Source: Cryobacterium algoritolerans (lineage in GTDB: Bacteria > Actinomycetota > Actinomycetes > Actinomycetales > Microbacteriaceae). From it: 64,000 nucleotides of DNA. Shown one piece after another: positions 33,019 to 42,247 of the stretch. A program made the position numbers and the translations under genes. Within the stretch, counting starts at the first letter, position 1. The number at the start of each line of letters is the position of its first letter. The notes beneath the pieces were generated by a model, which searched no databases, was not told the DNA's origin, and was given only the letters and a program-made list of their open reading frames with translations. The stretch is from assembly GCF_004402785.1 (NCBI RefSeq), contig NZ_SOFP01000063.1, forward strand, positions 1-64,000. The letters are read 5' to 3'.

Positions 33019-34167
33019 TTATCGCGGGTCGTCGGCCGGCTCGTCGAGGTCGTCGTGGTGGATACGTTGGTCGAGGTTGCCGAGCGGCTCACCGGTTCCG
33101 CCCCACTGCCCGGCAATGATTTCGGCGGCGATCGACACGGCTGTTTCCTCGGGGGTTCTCGAACCGAGGTCGAGGCCGATTGGGCTGTGCAGCCGGGCCA
33201 GGTCGGCCTCGCCGAGCCCGGTATCCCTCAACCTGGCGAGGCGGTCCTCGTGGGTGCGCCGGGATCCCATTGCCCCGATGTACGCCACGGCCGGGGCGCG
33301 CAGGGCCAGCTCGAGCAGGGGAACGTCGAACTTGGGGTCATGGGTGAGCACGCAGATGACCGAGCGCGAGTCCACAAGGCCGGCCGCGAACTGCTCGGCC
33401 AGGTACCGGTGGGGCCACGCGACGATCACCTCGTCGGCATCCGGAAAACGGGCGGGCGTCGCGAACACCTCCCGCGCGTCGCAGACGGTGACACGGTAGC
33501 CGAGGAACGCTGCCAGGCGCGTCAGGGCCGCGGCGAAGTCAATGGCGCCGAACACGAACATCCGTGGCCGGGGTGCCTGGCTGTTGACGAACACCCGCAT
33601 CCCCTCGCCCTGCCGCTCGCCGTCTGGGCCATAGGTCAGGGTCGTGTTGCGGCCGGCGGCCAGAAGCCCCATGGCGTCGTCACTCACGGCGCGGTTCGCC
33701 CGGTCAGACCCGAGGTCGCCCTCGAACCCGTTCGGCCTGACCACGAGGTGTCGGCCGATCATGTCGGCATCCGGATGCTCGATCACCGTCGCCACCGCCA
33801 CCGGCCGGGAAGCATCGATGTCAGTGCGGACGTCCTCCAACTGGGCGAACGTCTGCCGCGAAACGGGTTCAATGAACACATCGAGGATGCCGCCACAGGT
33901 CAACCCGACCGAGAACGCGTCATCGTCGCTGATCCCGTATCGGACCAGAACGGGCCGGCCGTCGGCGGCGACCTGGGTCGCGACGTCGTACACCGCACCC
34001 TCCACACACCCGCCGGAGACCGAGCCGGTGACTGCCCCGTCCGGGGTGACGAGCATCGACGCACCCGCCGGGCGAGGGGCGGACTCGAACGTGCGAACCA
34101 CGGTCGCGAGACCGGCGGTGGCGCCGTTCCGCCAGCCCGGCATCAGGGCGCCGATGATGTCACGCAT
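33019..34167 (-). CDS. coxI: XdhC/CoxI family molybdenum-enzyme maturation factor
   Basis: A 382-residue protein with an N-terminal XdhC/CoxI domain (GASMLVTPDGAVTGSVSGGC, VGLTCGGILDVFIEP) and a C-terminal Rossmann domain (RMFVFGAIDFAAALTRLAAF, AYIGAMGSRRTHEDR, GLDLGSRTPEETAVSIAAEI). Family members insert or sulfurate the molybdenum cofactor of xanthine-oxidase-type enzymes, here CO dehydrogenase. It is the last gene of the cox operon, 18 bases after coxG. Confidence 0.9.
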   Translation of the reverse strand: MRDIIGALMPGWRNGATAGLATVVRTFESAPRPAGASMLVTPDGAVTGSVSGGCVEGAVYDVATQVAADGRPVLVRYGISDDDAFSVGLTCGGILDVFIEPVSRQTFAQLEDVRTDIDASRPVAVATVIEHPDADMIGRHLVVRPNGFEGDLGSDRANRAVSDDAMGLLAAGRNTTLTYGPDGERQGEGMRVFVNSQAPRPRMFVFGAIDFAAALTRLAAFLGYRVTVCDAREVFATPARFPDADEVIVAWPHRYLAEQFAAGLVDSRSVICVLTHDPKFDVPLLELALRAPAVAYIGAMGSRRTHEDRLARLRDTGLGEADLARLHSPIGLDLGSRTPEETAVSIAAEIIAGQWGGTGEPLGNLDQRIHHDDLDEPADDPR

Positions 34168-34185
34168 GGTCGGCGGGGGAGCGGA

Positions 34186-34923
34186 TCATCGGGGTCCCCT
34201 GCGGCCAACCGCTAGGCCGACCCGATAGGCGAGGAAAGCCACGCCGGCGAGGAGGCCCACCAGTTTCCCCGGGCTGCTGAGCTGGTCGGCCAGCATCCCC
34301 TTGGCGAGGGTGAGGGCGTTCAGGCTTGTCTCGGCCGTGCGCGGGGCCTGATGCTGCAGCGGACGGGACAAGGGCGGCGGCATCGCCGGCGACCCAGCCT
34401 GGCCGGGCGAGGGCGCTGCGCCCACCGTGGCCGAAGCAGGTTCGCCCCCGGTCGGAGGGGCGGCGGGTTCCGTGCCGGAACCGGTGACCATGGCCTGCAG
34501 GTTGTCCGCGAAGAGCGCCATCATCTGGTCGGTTACGCTGCCGATGATGCTCTTCCCCATGGCAGCGACTTTACCGGAGAGGTCCACCTCCGCGCTGACC
34601 GTGCCGGTGGTCGTGCCGTCCGTCTCGACGAGGGACAGGGTGGCTGTGCCCTGGGCGGTGCCCTGCCCGCGAGCCTCCTGGGCGCGGCCCTGGAATACGG
34701 CACGGTGCGCGGTAGCGTCCCGCTCGATCACATTCATCAAACCCTTGTACTGCATGGACACCGGGCCCAGTTTCACTTTCATTCCCACCTGGTAGGCGTC
34801 GTCGGAGAGTTTGTTGAGCACTTCAGCCCCCGGAACACAGCCGGCGACCCGCTCGAAGTCCATCAGGGTCTCCCACACCGTTTCGATCGGGGCCAGAACG
34901 GTGAATGTGCTGTCGAGTTGCAT
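34186..34923 (-). CDS. coxG: CO dehydrogenase accessory protein CoxG (SRPBCC, membrane-anchored)
   Basis: A 245-residue protein: SRPBCC domain at residues 1-150 (FTVLAPIETVWETLMDFERV, GCVPGAEVLNKLSDDAYQVG, DLSGKVAAMGKSIIGSV), a Pro/Ala/Gly linker, and a C-terminal transmembrane helix (LVGLLAGVAFLAYRVGLAVG). CoxG-type proteins anchor CO dehydrogenase to the membrane and pass electrons to quinone. The ATG overlaps the coxE stop (TAATG). Confidence 0.9.
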   Translation of the reverse strand: MQLDSTFTVLAPIETVWETLMDFERVAGCVPGAEVLNKLSDDAYQVGMKVKLGPVSMQYKGLMNVIERDATAHRAVFQGRAQEARGQGTAQGTATLSLVETDGTTTGTVSAEVDLSGKVAAMGKSIIGSVTDQMMALFADNLQAMVTGSGTEPAAPPTGGEPASATVGAAPSPGQAGSPAMPPPLSRPLQHQAPRTAETSLNALTLAKGMLADQLSSPGKLVGLLAGVAFLAYRVGLAVGRRGPR

Positions 34924-36170
34924 TATTTCGTCCCTTTGTTCGCGGGTTGTGGAATGCGGTCGGCGCGGATCGCTGCCGCCACTTCCGCCAGGGCCGTGTA
35001 GCTGTGACCGCTGACGAAGGCGTCGATGTAGGGCAGGGCGGCGGCCATGCCGCCCGCGAGCGGCTGGTAGTCTGGCGCCACCTTGCGTGGGTTGATCCAG
35101 ACGATCCGGAAGGCGAGCCGGCGAAGCCTGGCCATCTGGGCGTCGACCTCTGCCGGGTCGTCCTGAGCCCATCCGTCGGAGATCAGCACGATCACCGCTC
35201 CACGGGCAAGCCCGCGTCGACCGTGATCGTCGATGAAACGCCGGATGCTCTCGGCCAGCCGCGTGCCTCCGGCCCAGTCCTCTGCACCAGCGGCGGCCTG
35301 TGCGAGGGCCTGGTCCGGATCCCGCAGCGCCAGCTGTCTGGTGAGCCGGGTCAGCCTGGTTGAGAACACGAATGCTTCGGCCTGTGCGCCGGAGACAGCA
35401 CCCTGGACCAGGGACAGAAAGACCCGGGTATACGGCTCCATCGACCCGGAAACGTCGCAGAGCAACACCAGACGGCGGGCCCTGGGGCGCCGCCGGGCGT
35501 AGACGAGACGGACCGGGTCCCCACCCGTGTGGCCCGCGCCCCGTACGGTGCGGCGGAGGTCCAGCCGGGTGGTGCGGGTCGCAGAGGCCCTGGTGCGGCG
35601 ACTGAGGCGGGTCGGCGTTGACAGGGCGATCCGCCGCACGAGGGTGCGCATCCGGGTGATTTCCTCTGCGGTCAGCTCGGCAAACGACATGTCGTGCAGC
35701 CTTTCGTCGGCCGAGGCCATCATCAGAACCGCCTCCCGCTCCGGGCCGTTCAGGCCTGAGGAGTCGCCGCCCGGTACCAGGGCCGGCGGCTGCGGCGCGC
35801 GATCGGCATTGTCGGCGCCGAGTGGGCGGTCGTCGGTCGGGGACGGCCGGGAGCGTGGTTCGGAGCCGATCGACGGCGGGGCCGTGTTGTCGCCCCGGTT
35901 GTCGGCGGGGTCAAGGAACCCGCCGAAGACCGCCGTGAACACGCTGTCGAAAACCGGAAGTTGCTCATGGGAGTTGACCAGCACCACCCTGCTGGTCCAA
36001 TACAGCGGGCCGAGGGAATGGGGCGGGACTAGCCGGAGCGCCTCGGCCAGCCGGGCGGCACTGTCCAGGGAGGCCGGAAGCCCCGCACGGCGCAGGGCGG
36101 TGGTGAAGCCGGCCGCGAGGGCGGCGGCTTCCACCCGTGGTGCCCGCCGGAGCGCCTGGTTTTCAGCCAT
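34923..36170 (-). CDS. coxE: VWA domain protein CoxE
   Basis: A 415-residue CoxE-like protein with a C-terminal von Willebrand A domain whose MIDAS motif is LLCDVSGSMEPYTR. An Arg/Ser/Pro-rich middle part precedes it. CoxE works with the CoxD AAA ATPase in activating the copper-molybdenum centre. ATG 36170 lies eight bases inside the end of coxD; an alternative ATG is nine bases earlier. Confidence 0.9.
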   Translation of the reverse strand: MAENQALRRAPRVEAAALAAGFTTALRRAGLPASLDSAARLAEALRLVPPHSLGPLYWTSRVVLVNSHEQLPVFDSVFTAVFGGFLDPADNRGDNTAPPSIGSEPRSRPSPTDDRPLGADNADRAPQPPALVPGGDSSGLNGPEREAVLMMASADERLHDMSFAELTAEEITRMRTLVRRIALSTPTRLSRRTRASATRTTRLDLRRTVRGAGHTGGDPVRLVYARRRPRARRLVLLCDVSGSMEPYTRVFLSLVQGAVSGAQAEAFVFSTRLTRLTRQLALRDPDQALAQAAAGAEDWAGGTRLAESIRRFIDDHGRRGLARGAVIVLISDGWAQDDPAEVDAQMARLRRLAFRIVWINPRKVAPDYQPLAGGMAAALPYIDAFVSGHSYTALAEVAAAIRADRIPQPANKGTK

Positions 36171-37086
36171 GGGCCGCACCGGTCAGCCAGGCGGTCCCGC
36201 GCGACTTCGCCAGGTCGAGGTCGTCCCGGTTCTTCAGGATGGACCCCCAGGTGTGGTTGATGCTGGCCGGACCGAGACGGTCCACGCCCAGCACGGCCAG
36301 CGCAGACACCCAGTCGATCGCCTCCGCAATGCCGGGCGGCTTCGCCAGGTCGAGGGAACGCAGTGCCGTGATGGCGGTGGCAGCCTGCAGGGCGAGCGGC
36401 TCAGCGCTGGTCGGAACGCGACGTCGCACGATCTCAGCGATGCGCTCCGGCGCCGGGTAGTCGATCCAGTGGTACAGGCAGCGCCGGGTGAGCGCGTCGT
36501 GGAGGTCGCGGGTGCGATTCGAGGTCAGGATGACGATCGGTGGGTGGCTGGCCCGCACTGTGCCGAGCTCTGGGATGGTCACCGCGGCCTCAGCGAGCAG
36601 TTCGAAGGTGAATGCCTCGAACTCGGCGTCGGCTCGGTCGATCTCATCAAGCAGCAGCACGGCCGGGCGCGGGCCCGGATGCTCGATGGCCGCCAGGAGG
36701 GGGCGTCGCAGCAGGTATTCCGGACCAAATAGCTCAGTCTCTGCCAGCGTCACGTTGCGCGCCTCGGCCAGCCGGATCCCGAGGAGCTGGCGAGGGTAGT
36801 TCCATTCGTAGAGGGCTTCGCCGGCGTCGATTCCTTCGTAACACTGCAGTCGGAACAGCGGCGTGTCGAGCACGCGGGCGAGAGCCTTCGCAGCCTCGGT
36901 CTTGCCGACTCCCGGCTCACCTTCGAGCAGGATCGGCTGCGGCATCCGCACGGCCAGGAACAGCGCAGTGGCCAATCCGGAATCGGCCAGGTAGTCGATC
37001 TCCTCGAGCTTGTGCAGCAGGGAGTCCACGTCGGGGATGAGCGCCTTCACCGCGTCTTCGGCTCCGGCGCGGGCCGAAGCGGTCAT
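36163..37086 (-). CDS. coxD: MoxR-type AAA ATPase CoxD
   Basis: A 307-residue MoxR-family AAA ATPase: Walker A GEPGVGKTEAAKAL (about residue 56), Walker B PAVLLLDEIDRADAEF, sensor region PIVILTSNRTRDLHDALTRR. CoxD proteins are required for sulfur and copper insertion into the CO dehydrogenase active site. Its end overlaps coxE. Confidence 0.93.
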   Translation of the reverse strand: MTASARAGAEDAVKALIPDVDSLLHKLEEIDYLADSGLATALFLAVRMPQPILLEGEPGVGKTEAAKALARVLDTPLFRLQCYEGIDAGEALYEWNYPRQLLGIRLAEARNVTLAETELFGPEYLLRRPLLAAIEHPGPRPAVLLLDEIDRADAEFEAFTFELLAEAAVTIPELGTVRASHPPIVILTSNRTRDLHDALTRRCLYHWIDYPAPERIAEIVRRRVPTSAEPLALQAATAITALRSLDLAKPPGIAEAIDWVSALAVLGVDRLGPASINHTWGSILKNRDDLDLAKSRGTAWLTGAAHG

Positions 37087-37200
37087 CGCTTCCGCCCGAG
37101 GGCGTCAAAAATAACCCCATCGCGGGAGGGGAGCAGCTGTTTGGGCCGGCCGTGCCGACGGGATGCCCCAGCGGCCTGCACGAGGCCGGCGACGCTTGCC

Positions 37201-38118
37201 TCAGGCGTGGGCGGCATACCGCTCCGGATCAGCGAGGAAGGCAGCCCGGCAGCCCGTTGAACAAAAGTAGGTCAGGACACCGTCACGGTCCACCTGAGGG
37301 GTGGCATCGACGGCGGCGACGCTCATCCCGCAGACCGGGTCGATGGCCGTTGTCGCCCTGGCCACAGCGACGGACGCCGCCGTTCCGGCCGATCGCTGCC
37401 TGGTGCGCTCGGCGATCAGCTGGGCCAGGATCGACAGCGCGACCTCAGCCGGGGTCCGGGCGCCGAGATCCAGCCCCGCCGGGCTGAACACGCGGGAGCG
37501 CAGCCCGTCGTCGACGTTCAGGGAGGCAACCACGGCGGTGCCCCGTTCCGCGCTGGCGACGAGGGCCACGTAGGGGACACCCGCACGGAGTGCGGCTTCG
37601 AGGGACGGCTCCTCGTCGTGGCCGTGCGATGCAACGATCAGGCCCCCATCATCGGGCAGGGGTGCCGTCGCCGCCCCGTCCACCACTTCCATCTCGAGCC
37701 CGAGCCCGGCGCCCAGCACTGCCAGAGCCCGCGCGACGGGGGTCGCGCCGACCACCACGACGCGCGGCGCCGGCACGGACGGTTCGAGGAAGATTTCGAC
37801 GGCGCCTCCGCTCAGGCACGGGTTCGACACCTCGACGGCGCCGTCCTCCGTTCTGTGCGACGGCTCCCCGGCGACGACCCGGAGCAGGAGCGGCTCGCGC
37901 GCAGACAACGCCCGCAAACCGTATTCGCGCACCGATGCCTCGACGCAGGCTCCGCCGACGAAACCGTCCAGGCGTCCGTCGGCGTGCAGGAGCGCCGTGT
38001 CACCGGCGTGGGCGCTCGTGGGTCGCTGGGCGCGCACCACCGTGGCCCGAACGAACGCCTCGCGTCGCTCGGCGAGTTCGTGGGCACGCTGTTCCAGTGC
38101 CCCACCCGAGATCGGCAT
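37201..38118 (-). CDS. XdhC/CoxI-like protein fused to a YHS domain
   Basis: A 305-residue protein: residues about 1-240 are a second XdhC/CoxI-type protein (GFVGGACVEASVREYGLRAL, NPCLSGGAVEIFLEP, VVVVGATPVARALAVLGAGL, GLDLGARTPAEVALSILAQL). The last ~45 residues form a YHS metal-binding domain (DPVCGMSVAAVDATPQ ... LTYFCSTGCRAAFLADPERY). The ATG is one base from the coxL stop. The YHS unit may deliver copper to the Mo-Cu centre (inference). Confidence 0.85.
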   Translation of the reverse strand: MPISGGALEQRAHELAERREAFVRATVVRAQRPTSAHAGDTALLHADGRLDGFVGGACVEASVREYGLRALSAREPLLLRVVAGEPSHRTEDGAVEVSNPCLSGGAVEIFLEPSVPAPRVVVVGATPVARALAVLGAGLGLEMEVVDGAATAPLPDDGGLIVASHGHDEEPSLEAALRAGVPYVALVASAERGTAVVASLNVDDGLRSRVFSPAGLDLGARTPAEVALSILAQLIAERTRQRSAGTAASVAVARATTAIDPVCGMSVAAVDATPQVDRDGVLTYFCSTGCRAAFLADPERYAAHA

Positions 38119-38119
38119 G

Positions 38120-40513
38120 CTAGATCGGTGGTGTCGCGCGGCCCTGCATGGCGGCCCAGACCCTGGCCGGGGTGCACGGGATGTCCATGTGCGTGACGCC
38201 GAGGGGCGAGAGAGCGTCAACCACGGCGTTCAGGATGGCGGGCGGTGAACCGACGGTTGCCGACTCGCCCACTCCTTTCGCACCGATCGGGTGGTGCGGC
38301 GACGGAGTCACCGTGAACCCGGTCTCCCAGTTCGGAACCTCCATTGACGTGGGGATGAGGTAGTCCATGAACGACCCGCCAAGGTTGTTGCCGGCCTCGT
38401 CGAACCCGATGAACTGCATCAGCGCCATCCCGACGCCGTCGGTCAGGCCGCCGTGCACCTGGCCTTCGATGATCATCGGGTTGATCCGAGTGCCGCAGTC
38501 GTCGACGGCAATGAACCGGCGAACCTTGACGTGGCCTGTTCCCGGGTCGACGTCGACGACGCAGATGTAGGCGCCGAACGGGAAGGTGAGGTTGGGCGGG
38601 TCGTAGGTCACCTCTGCGTCCAAGTTGCCGTCGATGCCCTCCGGCAGCGCTACGGTGCCATGCGCACCCATGGCGATCTCGGCCATGGTCTTGCCGACGC
38701 TCGGGTCGCCCTTGACGAACCAGCGTCCCTTCTCCCATTCGAGGTCTTCCGGACGGGTTTCGAGCATCGCGGCGGCGATGAACTTCGCCTTCTCCCGCAC
38801 CTTGCGGGCGACGAGGGCCACTGCGGCGCCGCTGACCGGGGTCGACCGGCTCCCGTAGGTGCCCAGGCCGAAAGGGGTCTGGTCGGTGTCGCCGTGCACC
38901 ACATCGATGTCCTCCGGGGGGATGCCGATCTCCTCGGCCACGATCTGCGCGAAGGTGGTCTCATGGCCTTGGCCCTGGCTCTGCACGGAGATCCGCACCA
39001 CGGCCTTGCCGGTCGGGTGGATTCGCAGCTCGGCACCGTCGGCCATGCCCAGGCCGACGATGTCCATGTGCTTGCGCGGGCCGGCTCCGACGGTCTCGGT
39101 GAAGAACGAGATACCGATTCCCATCAACTCGCCGCGGGCACGTTTCTCCTTCTGCTCTCGCCGCAGGTCGTCATAGCCGGCGATCTCCATCGAGAGACGC
39201 ATCGCCCGCTCGTAGTTGCCTGAGTCGTACTCCCACCCCGTCTTGTTCTTGTACGGGAACTGCTCCGGCTTGATCAGGTTCTTCAGTCGGAGTTCCGCCG
39301 GGTCCATCTCCAGTTTCTGGGCGAGCATGTCGACCATGCGCTCGACGAGGAGGACGGCTTCGGTGACCCGGAAAGAGCAGGCGTAGGCGACCCCGCCGGG
39401 TGCCTTGTTCGTATACACGCCGGTGACCTTGCAGTGCGCGGCCTGGAGGTCGTAGCTGCCGGTGAAAATGTGGAAGAAGCCGGCCGGGTACTTCGTGGGC
39501 TGTGCTGTGGCGTTGAAGGCGCCGTGGTCGGCGAGCACGTTCGTGCGGACCGCAAGGATCTTGCCGTCTTTCGTGGCCGCGATCTCTCCCTGCATGATGT
39601 AGTCGCGAGCGAACGACGTCGACATCAGGTTCTCCGAACGGTCCTCGACCCATTTGACCGGCCGGCCGGTGACGATCGACCCGACGACGGCGAGGATATA
39701 GCCGGGGTAGATGCCGACCTTGTTGCCGAACCCGCCGCCGATGTCGGGGGACACGATCCGGATCTTGTGTTCGGGGATGCCGGACACGATCGCGAACAGG
39801 GTGCGGTGAGCGTGCGGGGCCTGGCTGGTCTCGTACAGGGTGAGGGCGCCTTCGATCGGTTCGAAGTCGGCGACAGCCCCGCAGGTCTCCATCGGGGCCG
39901 GGTGTGACCGCGGATAGACGATCTCCTGTTTGACGATGACGTCGGCGGAGGCGAAGACCGCGTCGGTTTCGGCGGCGTTGCCGGCCTCCCAGTCGAAGAT
40001 GTGGTTGTCGGTGCGCCCCTCGATCTCGTCCCTGATGACCGGCGCACCGGGGTCGAGGGCGTGGCGGGCATCGACTACGGGAGTGAGCACGTCGTAGTCG
40101 ACATCGATGAGTTCGAGGGCGTCGCGGGCGGCATAGCGGTCCTCGGCGATGACGAACGCGACCTCCTGACCCTGGAACCGCACCTTGTCGGTGACGAGCA
40201 CGGCCTGCACGTCGGCCGACAGGGTCGGCGCCCAGGCCAGCTTGAGCCCGAGCAGGTCCTTGCCCGTGATGACAGCCACGACACCGGGGTGGGCCAGGGC
40301 CCGGGTGGTGTCGATGGAGACGAGGCGGGCATGCGCCACCGGCGACCTCAGAATGGCACCGTGCAGCATTCCAGGAAGCACGATGTCATCGACGTAGTGT
40401 CCCTTACCCCGCACGAAACGGGGGTCTTCCTTGCGCTGGATGCGGCCGTAGCCGATCGGGCGGTCGGCGTCGCCCGCCGCCGGGTTCGGGGCGTGGGTCT
40501 CAGTGATGGTCAT
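38120..40513 (-). CDS. coxL: Aerobic carbon monoxide dehydrogenase, large (molybdenum) subunit, form I
   Basis: A 797-residue molybdenum-binding subunit that oxidises CO to CO2. The form I signature AYACSFR is at residues 376-382 with the copper-binding Cys379, which separates true CO dehydrogenases from form II relatives. Other family marks: GYGRIQRKEDPRFVRGKGHY at the N-terminus, IGGGFGNKVGIYPGY, SQGQGHETTFAQIVAEEIG, and GAKGVGESATVGSPPAILNA with the conserved Glu near the end. Gene order coxM-S-L with four-base overlap at S-L is standard. It suggests scavenging of atmospheric CO as an energy supplement. Confidence 0.96.
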   Translation of the reverse strand: MTITETHAPNPAAGDADRPIGYGRIQRKEDPRFVRGKGHYVDDIVLPGMLHGAILRSPVAHARLVSIDTTRALAHPGVVAVITGKDLLGLKLAWAPTLSADVQAVLVTDKVRFQGQEVAFVIAEDRYAARDALELIDVDYDVLTPVVDARHALDPGAPVIRDEIEGRTDNHIFDWEAGNAAETDAVFASADVIVKQEIVYPRSHPAPMETCGAVADFEPIEGALTLYETSQAPHAHRTLFAIVSGIPEHKIRIVSPDIGGGFGNKVGIYPGYILAVVGSIVTGRPVKWVEDRSENLMSTSFARDYIMQGEIAATKDGKILAVRTNVLADHGAFNATAQPTKYPAGFFHIFTGSYDLQAAHCKVTGVYTNKAPGGVAYACSFRVTEAVLLVERMVDMLAQKLEMDPAELRLKNLIKPEQFPYKNKTGWEYDSGNYERAMRLSMEIAGYDDLRREQKEKRARGELMGIGISFFTETVGAGPRKHMDIVGLGMADGAELRIHPTGKAVVRISVQSQGQGHETTFAQIVAEEIGIPPEDIDVVHGDTDQTPFGLGTYGSRSTPVSGAAVALVARKVREKAKFIAAAMLETRPEDLEWEKGRWFVKGDPSVGKTMAEIAMGAHGTVALPEGIDGNLDAEVTYDPPNLTFPFGAYICVVDVDPGTGHVKVRRFIAVDDCGTRINPMIIEGQVHGGLTDGVGMALMQFIGFDEAGNNLGGSFMDYLIPTSMEVPNWETGFTVTPSPHHPIGAKGVGESATVGSPPAILNAVVDALSPLGVTHMDIPCTPARVWAAMQGRATPPI

Positions 40514-41004
40514 GCCGTGACCTCTTCTTCAGCGTTTTCTTCGACTGCGGGGTGTTCGGCGGCCCATTTCACCGACCGTACGATCGTGGCGTACCCGGTA
40601 CAGCGGCAGATCTGGCCGGAGATAGCCTCCCGGATTTCGGTGTCATCCGGGTGCGGATTCCGGTCCAGCAGCGCCCGCGCCGTGAGCATCATTCCCGGCG
40701 TGCAGAAACCGCACTGCAGTCCGTGCTCCTCCATGAAGCCCTGCTGCACCGGGTCGAGGGTCGTCCCGGTGGCCAGACCCTCGACCGTGGTGATGGCGTG
40801 GCCGTCCGCCATCGCCGCGAGCACGGTGCAGGATTTGACCGGAACGCCGTCCATCAGGACAACGCAGGTGCCGCAGTTGGACGTGTCGCAGCCCCAATGG
40901 GTGCCGGTGAGTCTCAGCTCGTCGCGGATGAAGTGGACGAGCAGCACTCGAGGCTCACTCTCACGGGTGATCTCGTCGCCGTTCACGGTCATGCTGATCT
41001 GCAT
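40510..41004 (-). CDS. coxS: Carbon monoxide dehydrogenase, small (iron-sulfur) subunit
   Basis: A 164-residue protein with two [2Fe-2S] clusters: plant-type in HWGCDTSNCGTCVV plus a later Cys (VKSC), and the second in QCGFCTPGMMLTARAL with CRCTGY. It passes electrons from the molybdenum site to the FAD subunit. ATG 41004 begins MQISMTVNGDEI; its stop overlaps the coxL start (ATGA). Confidence 0.96.
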   Translation of the reverse strand: MQISMTVNGDEITRESEPRVLLVHFIRDELRLTGTHWGCDTSNCGTCVVLMDGVPVKSCTVLAAMADGHAITTVEGLATGTTLDPVQQGFMEEHGLQCGFCTPGMMLTARALLDRNPHPDDTEIREAISGQICRCTGYATIVRSVKWAAEHPAVEENAEEEVTA

Positions 41005-41009
41005 CGACT

Positions 41010-41903
41010 TCAGCCTTCCTGCATTGTCGTGGTCTGGGTCTCGAGAGCACGCGCGCACGCGCGACGCAGGACCCTGCGGGTGAGTTCGTCGGCAAGGTGC
41101 CGTTTGTAGTCGACCGGCCCGCGCTGGTCGTCGACGGGCAGTGAGGCCTCGGCAGCGAGCCTCCCGGCCTCCGCGAACAGTACCTCGGAGGGCCGCCGGC
41201 CGCGGAGCACCGCTTCCGCCTCCGAGATTGTGCCGTCAAGGCCCACCGCGGTGAGGCCGATGGCCACATCGTCCACCGAGCCGTCCACGGTGAAACTGAC
41301 GGCAGCGCCCGCCGCCACGACGGCCCAGTCGCCGACCCGGCGTTCGACCTTCTCGTACGCGCTGCCCGAACGCGGCCGGATCGGGAACCGGATCTCGACC
41401 AGCAATTCGTTCTGCGCGACCGCCGTCTCGTAGGGCCCCTTGTGGAACTCGTCCATTGTGAGGATGCGCTCGCCCCCTGGGCCGCGCACGACAGCCTGGG
41501 CGTGCAACACATCGCACACCGTGGCAAGGTCCTCGGCCGGATCCGCCTGGCAGAGCGAACCGCCGATGGTGCCCCTGTTGCGCACGATGGGATCCGCGAT
41601 CACCCGCTCGGCATCGATCACGATCGGAAAGAGTCTTGCCACGTCGGTCGACTCCAGGAGGGCTGAGTGACGGGTCAGGGCGCCGATTCGCAGCTGGGTC
41701 GCCTCGGGGAGGATGAAATCGAGTTCATACAGGTCGTTGATGTCGACCAGGCACTCCGGCCTGGCCAGCCGTAGTTTCATCATCGGCAGAAGGCTGTGCC
41801 CCCCGGCGACGACGCGGGATTCTGCGCCGTGACGGTCGAGCAGCGCAAGGGCGTCTTCGATCGTGCTCGCTCGTACGTAGTCGAATTGAGCCGGTATTTG
41901 CAC
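41010..41903 (-). CDS. coxM: Carbon monoxide dehydrogenase, medium (FAD) subunit
   Basis: A 297-residue FAD-binding subunit: VAGGHSLLPMMKLRLARPEC and TIGGSLCQADPAEDLATVCD are the two FAD-contact motifs. The GTG at 41903 (VQIPAQFDYVRAS) matches the family N-terminus and follows GGAGG closely; in-frame ATG 41960 is an alternative. First gene of the cox operon, so expression of the whole set starts just upstream. Confidence 0.93.
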   Translation of the reverse strand: MQIPAQFDYVRASTIEDALALLDRHGAESRVVAGGHSLLPMMKLRLARPECLVDINDLYELDFILPEATQLRIGALTRHSALLESTDVARLFPIVIDAERVIADPIVRNRGTIGGSLCQADPAEDLATVCDVLHAQAVVRGPGGERILTMDEFHKGPYETAVAQNELLVEIRFPIRPRSGSAYEKVERRVGDWAVVAAGAAVSFTVDGSVDDVAIGLTAVGLDGTISEAEAVLRGRRPSEVLFAEAGRLAAEASLPVDDQRGPVDYKRHLADELTRRVLRRACARALETQTTTMQEG

Positions 41904-41955
41904 AATGCCTCCCGATCGCGGCGCGCCCGGTCGAATCGATTGGGCGGATTTTAGT

Positions 41956-41987
41956 CTCATAGTGCTCCCGAGGCCACCGGATGTCAA
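41956..41987 (-). promoter_or_regulatory. Possible promoter of the cox operon
   Basis: Reading the minus strand, TTGACA (41987-41982) is followed after 20 bases by TATGAG (41961-41956), about 50 bases upstream of the coxM GTG. The -35 is perfect but the spacing is long, so the call is tentative. The rest of 41988-42247 shows no gene. Confidence 0.3.
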
Positions 41988-42247
41988 TGATGACAAAACG
42001 GTTGGATGGTTCGGGCAGGGGCCGCGAATCTAACCTTCTGCCGGGGATTTAGTTGCGTTTGACAGCGATGTGTAGGTGGAGTGTGGAGGCGTGACGTCGA
42101 ACGGCGACAAGATCGGAGCGCCCGCTGACTGACTCCGCTACCGGCCGCCACGGCGGCTCACCGGCATCGACACACAGCATCGCACCGGGCAGGATCGTTG
42201 GAGTTGGGCTGCAACCTGGTTGCGCGGGAAAATCGGGTGGGAGCCCT

